Shown here piece after piece: positions 1 through 7,441 of a stretch of 31,154 nucleotides of DNA (positions are counted from its first letter, which is position 1; every line of letters begins with the position of its first letter). The notes below the pieces were generated by a model that saw only the letters and a program-made list of their open reading frames with translations, searched no databases and was not told the DNA's origin. The DNA comes from CAZJRB01 sp964547995 (GTDB lineage Bacteria; Planctomycetota; Planctomycetia; Pirellulales; Thermoguttaceae), in NCBI GenBank assembly GCA_964547995.1, contig CAZJRB010000091.1, forward strand, positions 1-31,154, read 5' to 3'. The position numbers and the translations under genes are program-made.

Positions 1-63
1 TAGCCCTTGGCCCGCCGCAAACGACCGCGTGAAATGTGCAAAACCCGAACTAAGGAACCGATC

Positions 64-297
64 ATGAGTGATGCAAGACTACCTCAACGACTCTTTTGGG
101 TACTAACCAACGCCGATGGAATGGTCGAGATTATCGACGGCCGCTTGCCGGTCTACCTATCGCCGGCAGAGGCTCAAGAGGCGTTGGCGAAACTTGCCAA
201 CGCAAAACTCGAAGTCAAACCAATCATCTTGAAAGTCACGGCACCGGAAGAGAGCCCGCGACCACAGAAACCGAAGGGGAGTATACCCTACTCGTAG
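64..297 (+). CDS. small hypothetical protein, 77 aa
   Basis: I do not recognise this family. The ATG at 64 is chosen because AAGGA lies about 7 bases upstream; an alternative TTG start at 7 would add a 19-residue basic leader with no ribosome site. The protein has no signal peptide or membrane segment. The first half reads like a small folded domain (alternating hydrophobics around LFWVLTNADG and VEIIDGRLPVYLS, then an Ala-rich helix at about residues 33-48), and the C-terminal 20 residues are Pro/Lys-rich and probably disordered. It precedes the LRR membrane protein on the same strand with an 84-base gap, so co-transcription is possible but unproven. Confidence 0.55.
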   Translation: MSDARLPQRLFWVLTNADGMVEIIDGRLPVYLSPAEAQEALAKLANAKLEVKPIILKVTAPEESPRPQKPKGSIPYS

Positions 298-381
298 CAG
301 TCAATCCAGAATCCGGCAGGGCGGCAGCCACCCGCAGCAAAGCCATTTCCTTGCCCCCGCCCGACGTGGTAGAATCCGGGC

Positions 382-954
382 ATGAGCGAGAAGCCCCAAC
401 CCAAGCCGAAACCCAAACTCCGCTGGTATCAGTACCGCCTGTGGCATTTGTTTCTGGTAACCTTGATCTTTGCCCTCTGGCTTGGGTGGATTTGCCACAA
501 GGCTAACCAGCAGAGGAGAGCGGTCGATGCGATTGAGGATTCGGGTGGACGGGTTTTCTACGACTATCAGGTCGATGCCAACGACGTCTACATGCCGGAC
601 GCACAGCCGCCGGGTCCGGCATGGTTTCGTTCGTTGGTCGGGATAGATTTCTTGGCGGATGTCGTGGAGTGCACCGCCAACGCGGACCCTTTTGCTCCTG
701 GCATCACACGTCCGCAGCTTGCGGACGGCTGGGTCGAACAACACGTCACTCCACTGACTCGCCTCAATCGTCTAACCCTCTCCAGCACTGGAGTGACGGA
801 CACCGGACTGGTACACCTCAAAGGGCTGCCCAGACTCAATGGGTTATGGCTCAACGATACGCAAGTCACTGATGAGGGTGTCGAGCAACTTCAGCAGGCA
901 TTGCCGAATTGCAGGATTTACCACACCAGCCGCCGCCCGCAGCAAGGCTACTGA
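382..954 (+). CDS. membrane-anchored leucine-rich-repeat protein
   Basis: This 190-residue protein has a short Pro/Lys-rich cytoplasmic head (residues 1-16), one strongly hydrophobic segment at about 22-41, and an exported remainder. About residues 125-185 carry two to three degenerate leucine-rich repeats of the type LxxLxLSxTxVTDxGLxxLxxLPxLxxLxL, the GALA/RI-like LRR common in planctomycetes. Such repeats usually make a protein-interaction surface; no enzymatic domain is visible. The start has only weak ribosome-site character, which is frequent in this phylum. An overlapping reading frame in the other phase (96-506) is ignored because it lacks protein-like composition. Partner and function are unknown. 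Confidence 0.75.
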   Translation: MSEKPQPKPKPKLRWYQYRLWHLFLVTLIFALWLGWICHKANQQRRAVDAIEDSGGRVFYDYQVDANDVYMPDAQPPGPAWFRSLVGIDFLADVVECTANADPFAPGITRPQLADGWVEQHVTPLTRLNRLTLSSTGVTDTGLVHLKGLPRLNGLWLNDTQVTDEGVEQLQQALPNCRIYHTSRRPQQGY

Positions 955-1078
955 CGGCAGGGGGTGATTTATTCTTGTTGCTTTTTCCCGGGCCTGGGGT
1001 GTTCCAGAAATCGGCGGCGCAAACTTTTCTATTTCCTTCACTTACGGGCGGAAGAGGCACGACGCTCGAGGATTTGCC

Positions 1079-1405
1079 ATGTCTATTCGTACCGTCTGTC
1101 CGAATGGGCACACGTTGAAGATCAAGGACAAGTACGCCGGGAAATTGGGCCGTTGCCCGATATGCGACGCCCGAGTAAGGGTTCCCGTTGTGGATGTCGA
1201 ATCAATGTCCTCGTTTTCGGGAGAATCGATTATGCTGGCCAGTTCCCCGGAAGCAGACGATTCCCCACCGGCAAAGGCGGACGAGGCGGTGAAGACCTGC
1301 GCGAGATGCTCCGCGAGTGTGCCCCCATTGCGGCACCAGTATAGCGACCCTGCCCGAGTAGCTTGCCCGCATCCTTCCGCCGCCGGCGGCGGTCCGGCGG
1401 GTTGA
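1079..1405 (+). pseudogene. zinc-ribbon protein with disrupted C-terminal zinc knuckle
   Basis: The N-terminal 35 residues (MSIRTVCPNGH, KYAGKLGRCPICDARVRVP) closely match those of the convergent gene at 1618-2007, so the two are paralogues. The intact copy ends in a second zinc site, CVRC then ten residues then CPFC. Here CARC (codons 1298-1309) is followed only ten bases later, in the +1 frame, by CPHCGTSIATLPE and a TAG at 1359-1361. In the annotated frame the second Cys pair is lost and translation runs through a Pro/Gly-rich tail to TGA at 1403-1405, inside the tRNA promoter. A deletion of about 20 bases would explain both the short spacing and the shift. GAGGA lies upstream of the ATG. 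A real but truncated product is possible. Confidence 0.65.
1377..1392. repeat. 16-bp perfect GC palindrome
   Basis: CCGCCGCCGGCGGCGG is its own reverse complement. It sits between the ancestral TAG (1359) of the disrupted zinc-ribbon gene and the -35 box of the tRNA promoter. It has no T-run, so it is not a standard terminator. It could insulate the tRNA promoter from upstream transcription, which is inference. Confidence 0.6.
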
Positions 1406-1429
1406 CGCCCGTATTCGGGGGGCTATAAT
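1402..1429 (+). promoter_or_regulatory. sigma70-type promoter of tRNA-Gly
   Basis: TTGACG (1402-1407) and a perfect TATAAT (1424-1429) are separated by 16 bases. The expected start lies near 1436-1439, at the first base of the tRNA, so the 5' leader would be a few bases at most. The TGA of the upstream frame overlaps the -35 box. Confidence 0.8.
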
Positions 1430-1438
1430 CGGAAGTAA

Positions 1439-1509
1439 GCGTCCATGGTGTAGCGGTAGCACGGTAGCTTCCCAAGCTCCAAGTGCGGGTTCGACTCCCG
1501 CTGGACGCT
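1439..1509 (+). tRNA. tRNA-Gly, anticodon CCC
   Basis: A full cloverleaf can be drawn: acceptor GCGTCCA/TGGACGC, D stem GTGT/GCAC, anticodon stem 1464-1468/1476-1480 with loop TTCCCAA (anticodon CCC at 1471-1473), a 4-base variable loop, T stem GCGGG/CCCGC with loop TTCGACT, and discriminator T as usual for glycine. The anticodon stem has one T-C mismatch (1465/1479). The 3' CCA is not encoded; the gene is followed by CA and a seven-T run at 1512-1518 that can serve, with the T stem, as a terminator. It would read GGG codons. Confidence 0.95.
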
Positions 1510-1531
1510 CATTTTTTTGGTGGAAGGAGGT

Positions 1532-1602
1532 GGTCAGGTCCGAGTTTTCGGCCAACGATTCAGGTGAAAAACCCGCGGTGTTGCCGAAAATTGGACCAGA
1601 CC
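1532..1602. repeat. imperfect inverted repeat, REP-like
   Basis: The left arm 1532-1556 (GGTCAGGTCC ... TTTTCGGCCAAC) and right arm 1580-1602 are near reverse complements with a few mismatches and two single-base gaps. It lies between the tRNA and the end of the minus-strand zinc-ribbon gene, so it could act as a bidirectional terminator or be a dispersed repeat. Confidence 0.5.
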
Positions 1603-1617
1603 CCGACTTTTTCGATT

Positions 1618-2007
1618 CTAGGTCGTGATCTCTTTCGAGTGTTCGTCGGAGGGATCGTAGAGACTGCCGATGTACGTCTTGCAGAAGGGGCAGACGGCGG
1701 CGTCCGAGGGGATCTCCTTATCGCACCGGACGCAAATTTTCAACGGCGAGTCATGCGATTCCCACCATTCTTCGGATTCCTTTTCGACGAGTTTGGCCCG
1801 GGAATCCGGGATTTCGAGCGCCTTGCCCGACAGACCCGACTCGTGCGGGTCGAGAACGTTCATGATCGAATCGTCGGTCAAGTCGTCCTCTCTGGGGTCG
1901 GGGACTATGATGCGGGCTTTACAGACGGGACACAACCCGGCCTTGCCGGCATACTTGTTCTTGATCTTGAGCAGATGCCCGTTTGGACAGACAACACGAA
2001 TGGACAT
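1618..2007 (-). CDS. double zinc-ribbon protein
   Basis: This 129-residue protein has an N-terminal zinc ribbon (CPNGH near residue 7, CPVC near residue 27; the first site uses Cys and His) and a C-terminal ribbon with CVRC and CPFC separated by ten residues. The middle, about residues 40-90, is acidic and probably flexible. The start at 2007 is chosen because GGGAGG stands about 9 bases upstream and because the paralogue at 1079 begins with the same MSIR; a longer frame to 2052 adds 15 unconserved residues. It has no membrane segment. Proteins with this N-terminal ribbon are frequent in planctomycetes, often as a front module; the function is unknown. It converges on tRNA-Gly. Confidence 0.75.
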   Translation of the reverse strand: MSIRVVCPNGHLLKIKNKYAGKAGLCPVCKARIIVPDPREDDLTDDSIMNVLDPHESGLSGKALEIPDSRAKLVEKESEEWWESHDSPLKICVRCDKEIPSDAAVCPFCKTYIGSLYDPSDEHSKEITT

Positions 2008-2352
2008 GGTACTTGCCCTCCCAATGCCCCGTGGTTGCGGAGAAAGCCACACACGGCCGCTGGAATCTGTTCCGGTCCACGGCCAGCCGTCTATGCCGCG
2101 AAAAATCGATTAGATAAAGACTAGCAGGGAAAGAGTGGGAAAGAAGAGCGCAACGATAAGTCGGCGTCCCGAAATGTCAGAAGAGAAAAGCGATAGACGC
2201 TCTTCCAAGCCTCCTCCCTAACCGCATCTTACCGGAATAGTGAATTCTTGGGAAGAGTTGCGCGCGGCATTTTCGTGATATGTCAAGGCCCGAATGTGGG
2301 GGTGCCGGGTAACTTGAACGGGTCATGTATGGCTGGCGCCGCAATATGGTTT
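2008..2352. other. intergenic stretch without a recognisable gene
   Basis: This region lies downstream of the minus-strand oxidoreductase and upstream of the minus-strand zinc-ribbon gene. I see no protein-like frame, no convincing promoter and no clear terminator hairpin. The octamer CAATATGG occurs twice near 2343-2363, across the oxidoreductase stop codon. Confidence 0.5.
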
Positions 2353-3639
2353 TCAATATGGCTTGAAGACGCCCGGCACCGGCACCGGATAGTTGCCGGC
2401 GGCGTCCGGCTTCACCGGCGGATCGGCGTCGAAGGCGAATTTTTCGGGCATCTCGTCGGGGCCCTTGGCCACCGCGTCGTCCCAGTTGACGACCTTGCCG
2501 GAATAGGTGGCCATGCGGCCGAGCACGGCGGTCATGCTGCTGGTGGCGCCGAACCACCCTTCGTTGTACTTCTTGTTTTCGCGGATGGCCTCGATCCAGT
2601 CGACGTGTTCCTGGGCGTGTCCGCTGACGCGCGGGCCGTCGTATTGCCATGGGGCCTTGCCGGTGATGTTGCCGGAGCTGTCGGCCACACCGTCGACGCC
2701 GTGGGCGATCGTGCCTCCCATCCGCGCGGCGCCCGGGATGTGGCGGCACTGGCTGAAGAGCTTCGTTCCGTCGGCGTAGGTGTACTCGACGAAGTGGTGG
2801 TCGAAGATCTGGCCGTGGTCCTTGCCCTTGCGTACCTCGCGGCCGCCCTGGCCGTTGGCCCGGACCGGGTGGTCGCCCATAAACCAGTTGGCGCGGTCGA
2901 TCAGGTGGACGTGCTGCTCGACGATGTGGTCGCCGCAGAGCCAGACGAAATAGAACCAGTTGCGCATCTGGTATTCCATCTCGGTCTGTCCGGGTTTTCG
3001 GGGGCGGACCCAGACGCCGGCGTTGTTGCAGTAGGCCCGCAGGAGTTTCATCTCTCCGATTGCGCCGTCGCGTGCCCGCTTGATCGACTCGATACACGGC
3101 GGTGTGTGGCGAGAATTGAGGCCCACGGCCACTTTCAGGTTCTTTTCGTCGGCCGTCTTGTTGGTTTCCATGACGGAGCGGAAACCGGGCGCATCGACAC
3201 AGACGGGCTTCTCCATGAAGATGTGCTTGCCGGCCTCGACGGCCGCGCGGTATTGCATCGGGCGAAACCCCGGCGGCGTGACCAGCAAGATCAGGTCGAT
3301 GTCGGATTCGAGCACCTTGCGATACGCGTCGAAGCCGGAGAAGATCCGCTCGCCGGGGACGTCGACCTGGTCGGGGAACTTTTTCTTCAGCCGCAAAAGC
3401 GAGCTTTCGGCCCGGTCCTTGAAGGCATCGGCCATGGCCACCAGCCGGATGTTCTTCTGCACGTCCATACAGTTCACGGCGGCGCCGGTGCCGCGCCCGC
3501 CGCAACCGACCAGTCCGATCCTGATTTTCTCGTCGCCGGCGGCGTGTGCCGCCTGGGCGATGCCGAGTCCGCCGGCCCATGCCGCCGCCGGACCCCAGAG
3601 GAATTCACCGCGGGCGGGTTTTTTGTCCGGTTCTTTCAT
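2353..3639 (-). CDS. exported Gfo/Idh/MocA-family oxidoreductase
   Basis: This 428-residue protein is an NAD(P)-dependent sugar or polyol dehydrogenase of the Gfo/Idh/MocA family. The Rossmann motif GLVGCGGRG is at about 42-50, EKP at 143-145 supplies the family's active-site lysine, and the C-terminal domain contains GDHIVEQHVHLID (about 236-248), typical of the planctomycete branch. The length fits the family. Residues 1-33 resemble a Tat signal ending AQAAHA, but the twin arginine reads RG (R10, G11) where RR is expected before EFL. The substrate cannot be deduced. It stands alone on the minus strand. A GGCAGGG-like ribosome site precedes the ATG. It could be periplasmic, Sec-exported, or a mislocalised variant. 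Confidence 0.85.
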   Translation of the reverse strand: MKEPDKKPARGEFLWGPAAAWAGGLGIAQAAHAAGDEKIRIGLVGCGGRGTGAAVNCMDVQKNIRLVAMADAFKDRAESSLLRLKKKFPDQVDVPGERIFSGFDAYRKVLESDIDLILLVTPPGFRPMQYRAAVEAGKHIFMEKPVCVDAPGFRSVMETNKTADEKNLKVAVGLNSRHTPPCIESIKRARDGAIGEMKLLRAYCNNAGVWVRPRKPGQTEMEYQMRNWFYFVWLCGDHIVEQHVHLIDRANWFMGDHPVRANGQGGREVRKGKDHGQIFDHHFVEYTYADGTKLFSQCRHIPGAARMGGTIAHGVDGVADSSGNITGKAPWQYDGPRVSGHAQEHVDWIEAIRENKKYNEGWFGATSSMTAVLGRMATYSGKVVNWDDAVAKGPDEMPEKFAFDADPPVKPDAAGNYPVPVPGVFKPY

Positions 3640-3732
3640 GTCACGCCCTGCCTTGTTTCTCTTGGTTTTGCGGGATTTCCAACGCTGCTAAAGGGCGACC
3701 GAAGAATACCTTTCCGATTTGGATTGAAAGTA

Positions 3733-3807
3733 GGGGGCACCTGCCCCCGGACTTGGCTCGTTTGGTTATGGGCCTTGTTTGGTTATGGGCCGGGGGCAGG
3801 TGCCCCC
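3733..3807. repeat. 18-bp perfect inverted repeat with self-complementary arms
   Basis: The arm 3733-3750 (GGGGGCACCTGCCCCCGG) and its exact reverse complement at 3790-3807 enclose a 14-bp direct repeat TTTGGTTATGGGCC (3761-3774 and 3778-3791). Each arm is itself a hairpin with a 2-base loop. It lies in the 360-bp divergent gap 3640-3999 between two oxidoreductase genes. The form is that of a REP/BIME element; no coding frame is credible here. Confidence 0.8.
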
Positions 3808-3920
3808 TCCTTTATTCTTGAATCCGGCAGGTTATTTCTCGGCCGATCCTAAGTGTCTTACACTCGCGTGCCGGTGTCAAGCTCTGCGCATAAATCCGTG
3901 GCCGGGGGATATGTAGCGGC

Positions 3921-3958
3921 CTGCAAACACGCTATAGTGGTGCCATCCGAGTTTGCAG
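3921..3958 (+). promoter_or_regulatory. candidate operator around a -10 box
   Basis: CTGCAAAC (3921-3928) and GTTTGCAG (3951-3958) are perfect reverse complements 22 bases apart, and TATAGT (3933-3938) lies between them. It is 42 bases upstream of the start at 4000. The arrangement suits a repressor site on the promoter of the 4000-7432 gene run. No good -35 box was found and the regulator is not in the window. Confidence 0.4.
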
Positions 3959-3999
3959 AACGAGAAGAAAACGTCACGGCCCGTAAGGAGGGTGAGATT

Positions 4000-5253
4000 A
4001 TGAGTCCATTGCGTTACGGGATCGTCGGCGGCGGGTTCGTCGCCGCCTTTCAACTCCGCGCCCTGTGCGAAGTGCGGGGAGTCGAGGTTGCCGGGTTCGT
4101 GTCGCGCGATCCGGTCGATCACCTGATTTCGTTTGTCCGGGAGAACGGGCTGGGCAACGCCCGCGAGTTCGGAAGCATCGAGGAAATGGCCCCGAACGTT
4201 GATGTAATTGCGGTCTTCGCCCCGAACTTTGCACGGGTGGAAATCGTCGAGGAAATTGTCGGCGCCGTCAAGGCGGGCGCGGAGCTGAAAGGGATCATCT
4301 GCGAGAAACCGCTCGCGCGAAACATGGCCGAAGGCCGTCGGTTGCTCGCGATGATCGGCGAAGTGAATCTGCCCAACTCTTATTTCGAGAACCAGGTCCA
4401 CATGAAGGCGATCCAGTCGCAGCGACAACAGCTTGCGCCGGTGATCGAAGCGATGGGCCCGCTTTCGCTTGTCCGTTCGGGCGAGGAGCACGGCGGCCCG
4501 CACAGCGCATGGTTCTGGGACCCGACCCGGCAGGGCGGCGGCGTGATGAGCGATATGGGCTGCCACTGCCTCGCCATGGGATGGTACGCACTGACCCCGC
4601 CCGGCAAACCGGTCCGGTTTCTCGAGCCGCGGTCGGTCATGGCCGATCTGTCGTTGTTGAAGTGGGGGCAGCCGCGATATCGTGCCGAACTGATCGAGCG
4701 CCATGGCATCGACTACGCCAAGATACCGGCCGAAGATTTTGCCACTGGCATGGTCACGTACCGGAACCCCGATACCGGGCAAATCGTCAAGAGCCAGTTT
4801 ACGGTGTCGTGGATGTTCGACAAGCTTGGGTTGCGTCTTTCGGCCGACGGGCTTGGTCCGGGTTACGCGTTCGAGATGAACAGCCTGAGTTCGCCGCTGG
4901 AGATTTTCGTCGGCGACGCGGCCGCTGCGAGTGTTGCCGATACCGAGACGGCGTTGGAGAAGGCCCAGGCCAGCCGCGGATTGATGACCGTCCAGCCGAA
5001 CGAGGCCGACTTGTACGGGTACACCGACGAAAACGTTGATGCCGTGGCCGCGTTTGCCGGGGGGCGCCCCGCGATGTTGGACTGGGAGTACGGGTTGGAG
5101 ATCACCCGGCTGACGATGGCCGCCTACATGTCGGCCGAGCGGCGGTGTACCATCGACCTGACCGACAAGGCAACCTGCGACGAGCTGGAGACCTACGTCC
5201 CGCTGATCCAGCAGGGCCGCGGCGGCGAGGTGCTCGATCTGCCCGCCCGTTGA
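4000..5253 (+). CDS. Gfo/Idh/MocA-family oxidoreductase, cytoplasmic type
   Basis: The 417-residue product starts at 4000, where AAGGAGG lies 9-10 bases upstream; the open frame extends upstream to 3853 but over the promoter region. The Rossmann motif GIVGGGFVAA is at 7-16, CEKPLARN at 101-108 holds the family's active-site lysine, and GGGVMSDMGCH at 179-189 is the conserved substrate-side motif ending in a histidine. There is no signal peptide, unlike the oxidoreductase at 2353. It is expected to oxidise or reduce a sugar-like hydroxyl with NAD(P). It is first in a co-directional run with the DUF1080 gene (116-base gap) and the FucI-like gene (23-base gap). The substrate is unknown. Confidence 0.88.
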   Translation: MSPLRYGIVGGGFVAAFQLRALCEVRGVEVAGFVSRDPVDHLISFVRENGLGNAREFGSIEEMAPNVDVIAVFAPNFARVEIVEEIVGAVKAGAELKGIICEKPLARNMAEGRRLLAMIGEVNLPNSYFENQVHMKAIQSQRQQLAPVIEAMGPLSLVRSGEEHGGPHSAWFWDPTRQGGGVMSDMGCHCLAMGWYALTPPGKPVRFLEPRSVMADLSLLKWGQPRYRAELIERHGIDYAKIPAEDFATGMVTYRNPDTGQIVKSQFTVSWMFDKLGLRLSADGLGPGYAFEMNSLSSPLEIFVGDAAAASVADTETALEKAQASRGLMTVQPNEADLYGYTDENVDAVAAFAGGRPAMLDWEYGLEITRLTMAAYMSAERRCTIDLTDKATCDELETYVPLIQQGRGGEVLDLPAR

Positions 5254-5369
5254 GGATCGGCCGAAGCTGCAAAGCCGCGGCTACTGGTAGCGTCAACACA
5301 GCGTCGACACATTACACATACTCAACAACGTGCCTTAATGAACACTTCTTACTGAAGGAGGACGAACCG

Positions 5370-6011
5370 ATGTGCAAGATTCTTTTTTCCGCCCTGGCAG
5401 CGACGGTTGTCTTGTCGGCGACGCTCTTGGCGGCCGACAACACACCGCCCGAGGGTTTTACGAAGCTCTTCAACGGCAAGGACTTCACCGGCTGGCAGGC
5501 CAGGCAGGGAAAACCCGAGTCGGACGAAGAAAAGGCCAAATGGCAGAAAAGCTGGAAAGTCGAGGACGGGATCATCAAGTTCGACGGCAAGGGCCCGAAT
5601 CTCTGGACGAGCAAAAAATTCAAGGACTTCGTCTTGATGGTCGATTGGCGCTTCCCCAAGCCGGGCGACAGCGGGGTCTATCTCCGCGGCCAATCGAAGA
5701 GCCAGGTGAACATCTGGTGTCACAACATGGGCTCGGGCGAAGTCTGGGGATACCGCACCGACAAGAAACAGCCCGAGGAAGTCGTCAAGGCCTGTACCCC
5801 CATCAAGAAAACGGACAAGCCCATCGGCGAGTGGAACACCTTTGTGATCACGATGAAGGGCGACCGCCTGACCGTGGAACTCAACGGCGAGGTGGTCATC
5901 AGGAATGCGCAGTTACCCGGTATCCCGCCCGAAGGCGAGATCGCGCTGCAGCGGCACGGGTCGCCCATCGACTTTAGGAACGTCTACATCAAGGAACTGA
6001 AGCCCGAGTAA
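5370..6011 (+). CDS. secreted DUF1080 protein, 3-keto-disaccharide hydrolase family
   Basis: The 213-residue product begins with a Sec signal (MCKILFSALAATVVLSATLLAAD) and then has the family's opening LFNGKDFTGW (about residue 31-40), a concanavalin-like beta sandwich with DWRFPKPGDSGVYLRG, EVWGYR and GEWNTFVIT, and ends on a strand with FRNVYIKEL. The family (PF06439) includes enzymes acting on 3-keto-glycosides. GAAGGAGG stands 8-9 bases upstream of the ATG. Its position directly after a Gfo/Idh/MocA dehydrogenase fits a pair in which one enzyme makes or removes the 3-keto group and the other cleaves the bond; that link is inference. Longer frames upstream (from 5145) are not supported. 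Confidence 0.9.
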   Translation: MCKILFSALAATVVLSATLLAADNTPPEGFTKLFNGKDFTGWQARQGKPESDEEKAKWQKSWKVEDGIIKFDGKGPNLWTSKKFKDFVLMVDWRFPKPGDSGVYLRGQSKSQVNIWCHNMGSGEVWGYRTDKKQPEEVVKACTPIKKTDKPIGEWNTFVITMKGDRLTVELNGEVVIRNAQLPGIPPEGEIALQRHGSPIDFRNVYIKELKPE

Positions 6012-6034
6012 TCCCGGTCAAAAGGAGCACTGCC

Positions 6035-7432
6035 ATGCAAACGTGCCAGAGATGTCTTTCTTCCCGTTGTCCGGGCAGAACAAGCCGGCGGCGGTTCCTG
6101 ACAACGGCCGGGGTCACCGCCGCTGCGGTGCAGATGGATCTGTTCGACCTGGCCTCGTCGCTGTTCACCGCAGAGACAAAGCCCGAAAAAAAGCCCCGCG
6201 TTGGTGTTGTGTTCCTCCGAAGGACCAAAGGGGGCGGTTGTACCTGGCCGACCGGCACAACCGAGCAGCTCCAAGACATGCAGGCGATGTTTACCAAGAC
6301 GATGGCCGACGCCGCCGGGAAACTGGGCGTGCAGTTGGACGTCATGCCCAAGCCGCTCGAAAACGTCGACGCCTACCTCAACCAGCTCAAGGCCGCCCCG
6401 CCCGACGGGCTGATTGTCATCGCCATGGGGCTGAACGCGGCGTGGCGTTCAGGCAAGGCACAAAAACTGGTCCAGAACCGCGGCGACATCCCGACCATTG
6501 TCTACGCCAACGTCACGGCATTTACGCCGAACTACCTGACGGTGGCCAGGGCGCCGAAGACCTATCTCGGCGCCACGCAGGACGTCGGCTGGCTGGCCTT
6601 CGCGGTGCGGTTGCTTTACACCGTCTGGCGCATGAAATCCATGCGCGTCCTGGCCTGCCCGACCAAGAATTACTATGACGAGTTCAAGAAAGTAGAAGAC
6701 GGCAAGGAGTTGCGGGCACTTGCGGACTTCTACGAGAAGAACGCGAAGAAGATCGTCGAGCCGAAGCCGGCCGATATTCTCGAAGCCGTCAAGCACTACA
6801 TTGTCCTGCGCCGCCTGGTTCGGGAAGGGCAGTACGACGGCGTTACGGTGAGGGGGCCGTTGTGCATCGGCGGCAAGAACCCCGCCTGCGTGGCCGTTTC
6901 CCGACTGCTCGACGAAGGGATCGTGGCCGCCTGCGAGGGTGACATGCCCGCCGCCGCGTGCCAGTTGCTCACCTTGTCGCTGTTCGACCGCCCGGGGTTC
7001 ATGGGCAACCCGTCGCCGAACACGGTTAACAATACCTTGATTGTTACCCACTGCACCAGCGCCCTGAAGCTCGACGGGATCGACAAGCCGTACCGGGCGC
7101 CCTTCGTGCTCCGCGATTTCCACGCGATGGGCGGTGTCGCGCCGATGGTCGAGTGGCCCGTCGGACGCGAGGCGACGATCATGGACCTGCTGGGCAAAGA
7201 CTCGATGATCCTCGGAGGCGGCAAGACCATTGCAAACACCGAGAGCATCGCGCAGCCGCCCTGCGGCGGGTGCCGCACCTCGGTCGAGTTCGAGCTGGAC
7301 GGCGTCGCCGACACGCTCGAAGTCGACAAGGGCCACCACAAGTGGTGCATCCTGGAAAACGAGGTCCGCCCGATCAAGGCCTACTGCCAACTGGCCGGTA
7401 TCAAGGTGGCCGACCTGACGGGAAGGGCATAG
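6035..7432 (+). CDS. Tat-exported L-fucose/L-arabinose isomerase-like protein
   Basis: This 465-residue protein carries a twin-arginine signal (SRRRFLTTAG at 17-26; hydrophobic part short), then an alpha/beta domain beginning KPRVGVVFLRR that resembles the N-terminal half of FucI/AraA-type isomerases, and a C-terminal part with PPCGGCRTSVEF and HHKWCILEN. Proteins of this sort are seen in planctomycetes as uncharacterised sugar isomerase-like exported proteins. AAAGGAG precedes the ATG. It is the third gene of the 4000-7432 run and converges on the PLP enzyme with only 9 bases between. The N-terminus contains four Cys in the first 12-20 residues, odd for a Tat n-region. Catalytic activity is uncertain. 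Confidence 0.75.
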   Translation: MQTCQRCLSSRCPGRTSRRRFLTTAGVTAAAVQMDLFDLASSLFTAETKPEKKPRVGVVFLRRTKGGGCTWPTGTTEQLQDMQAMFTKTMADAAGKLGVQLDVMPKPLENVDAYLNQLKAAPPDGLIVIAMGLNAAWRSGKAQKLVQNRGDIPTIVYANVTAFTPNYLTVARAPKTYLGATQDVGWLAFAVRLLYTVWRMKSMRVLACPTKNYYDEFKKVEDGKELRALADFYEKNAKKIVEPKPADILEAVKHYIVLRRLVREGQYDGVTVRGPLCIGGKNPACVAVSRLLDEGIVAACEGDMPAAACQLLTLSLFDRPGFMGNPSPNTVNNTLIVTHCTSALKLDGIDKPYRAPFVLRDFHAMGGVAPMVEWPVGREATIMDLLGKDSMILGGGKTIANTESIAQPPCGGCRTSVEFELDGVADTLEVDKGHHKWCILENEVRPIKAYCQLAGIKVADLTGRA

Positions 7433-7441
7433 GCCCATACC

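Noticed and set aside
2248..3852. 534-codon plus-strand frame opposite the oxidoreductase
   Set aside because: It is the antisense of a clearly conserved Gfo/Idh/MocA gene in GC-rich DNA; its translation has no recognisable motifs.
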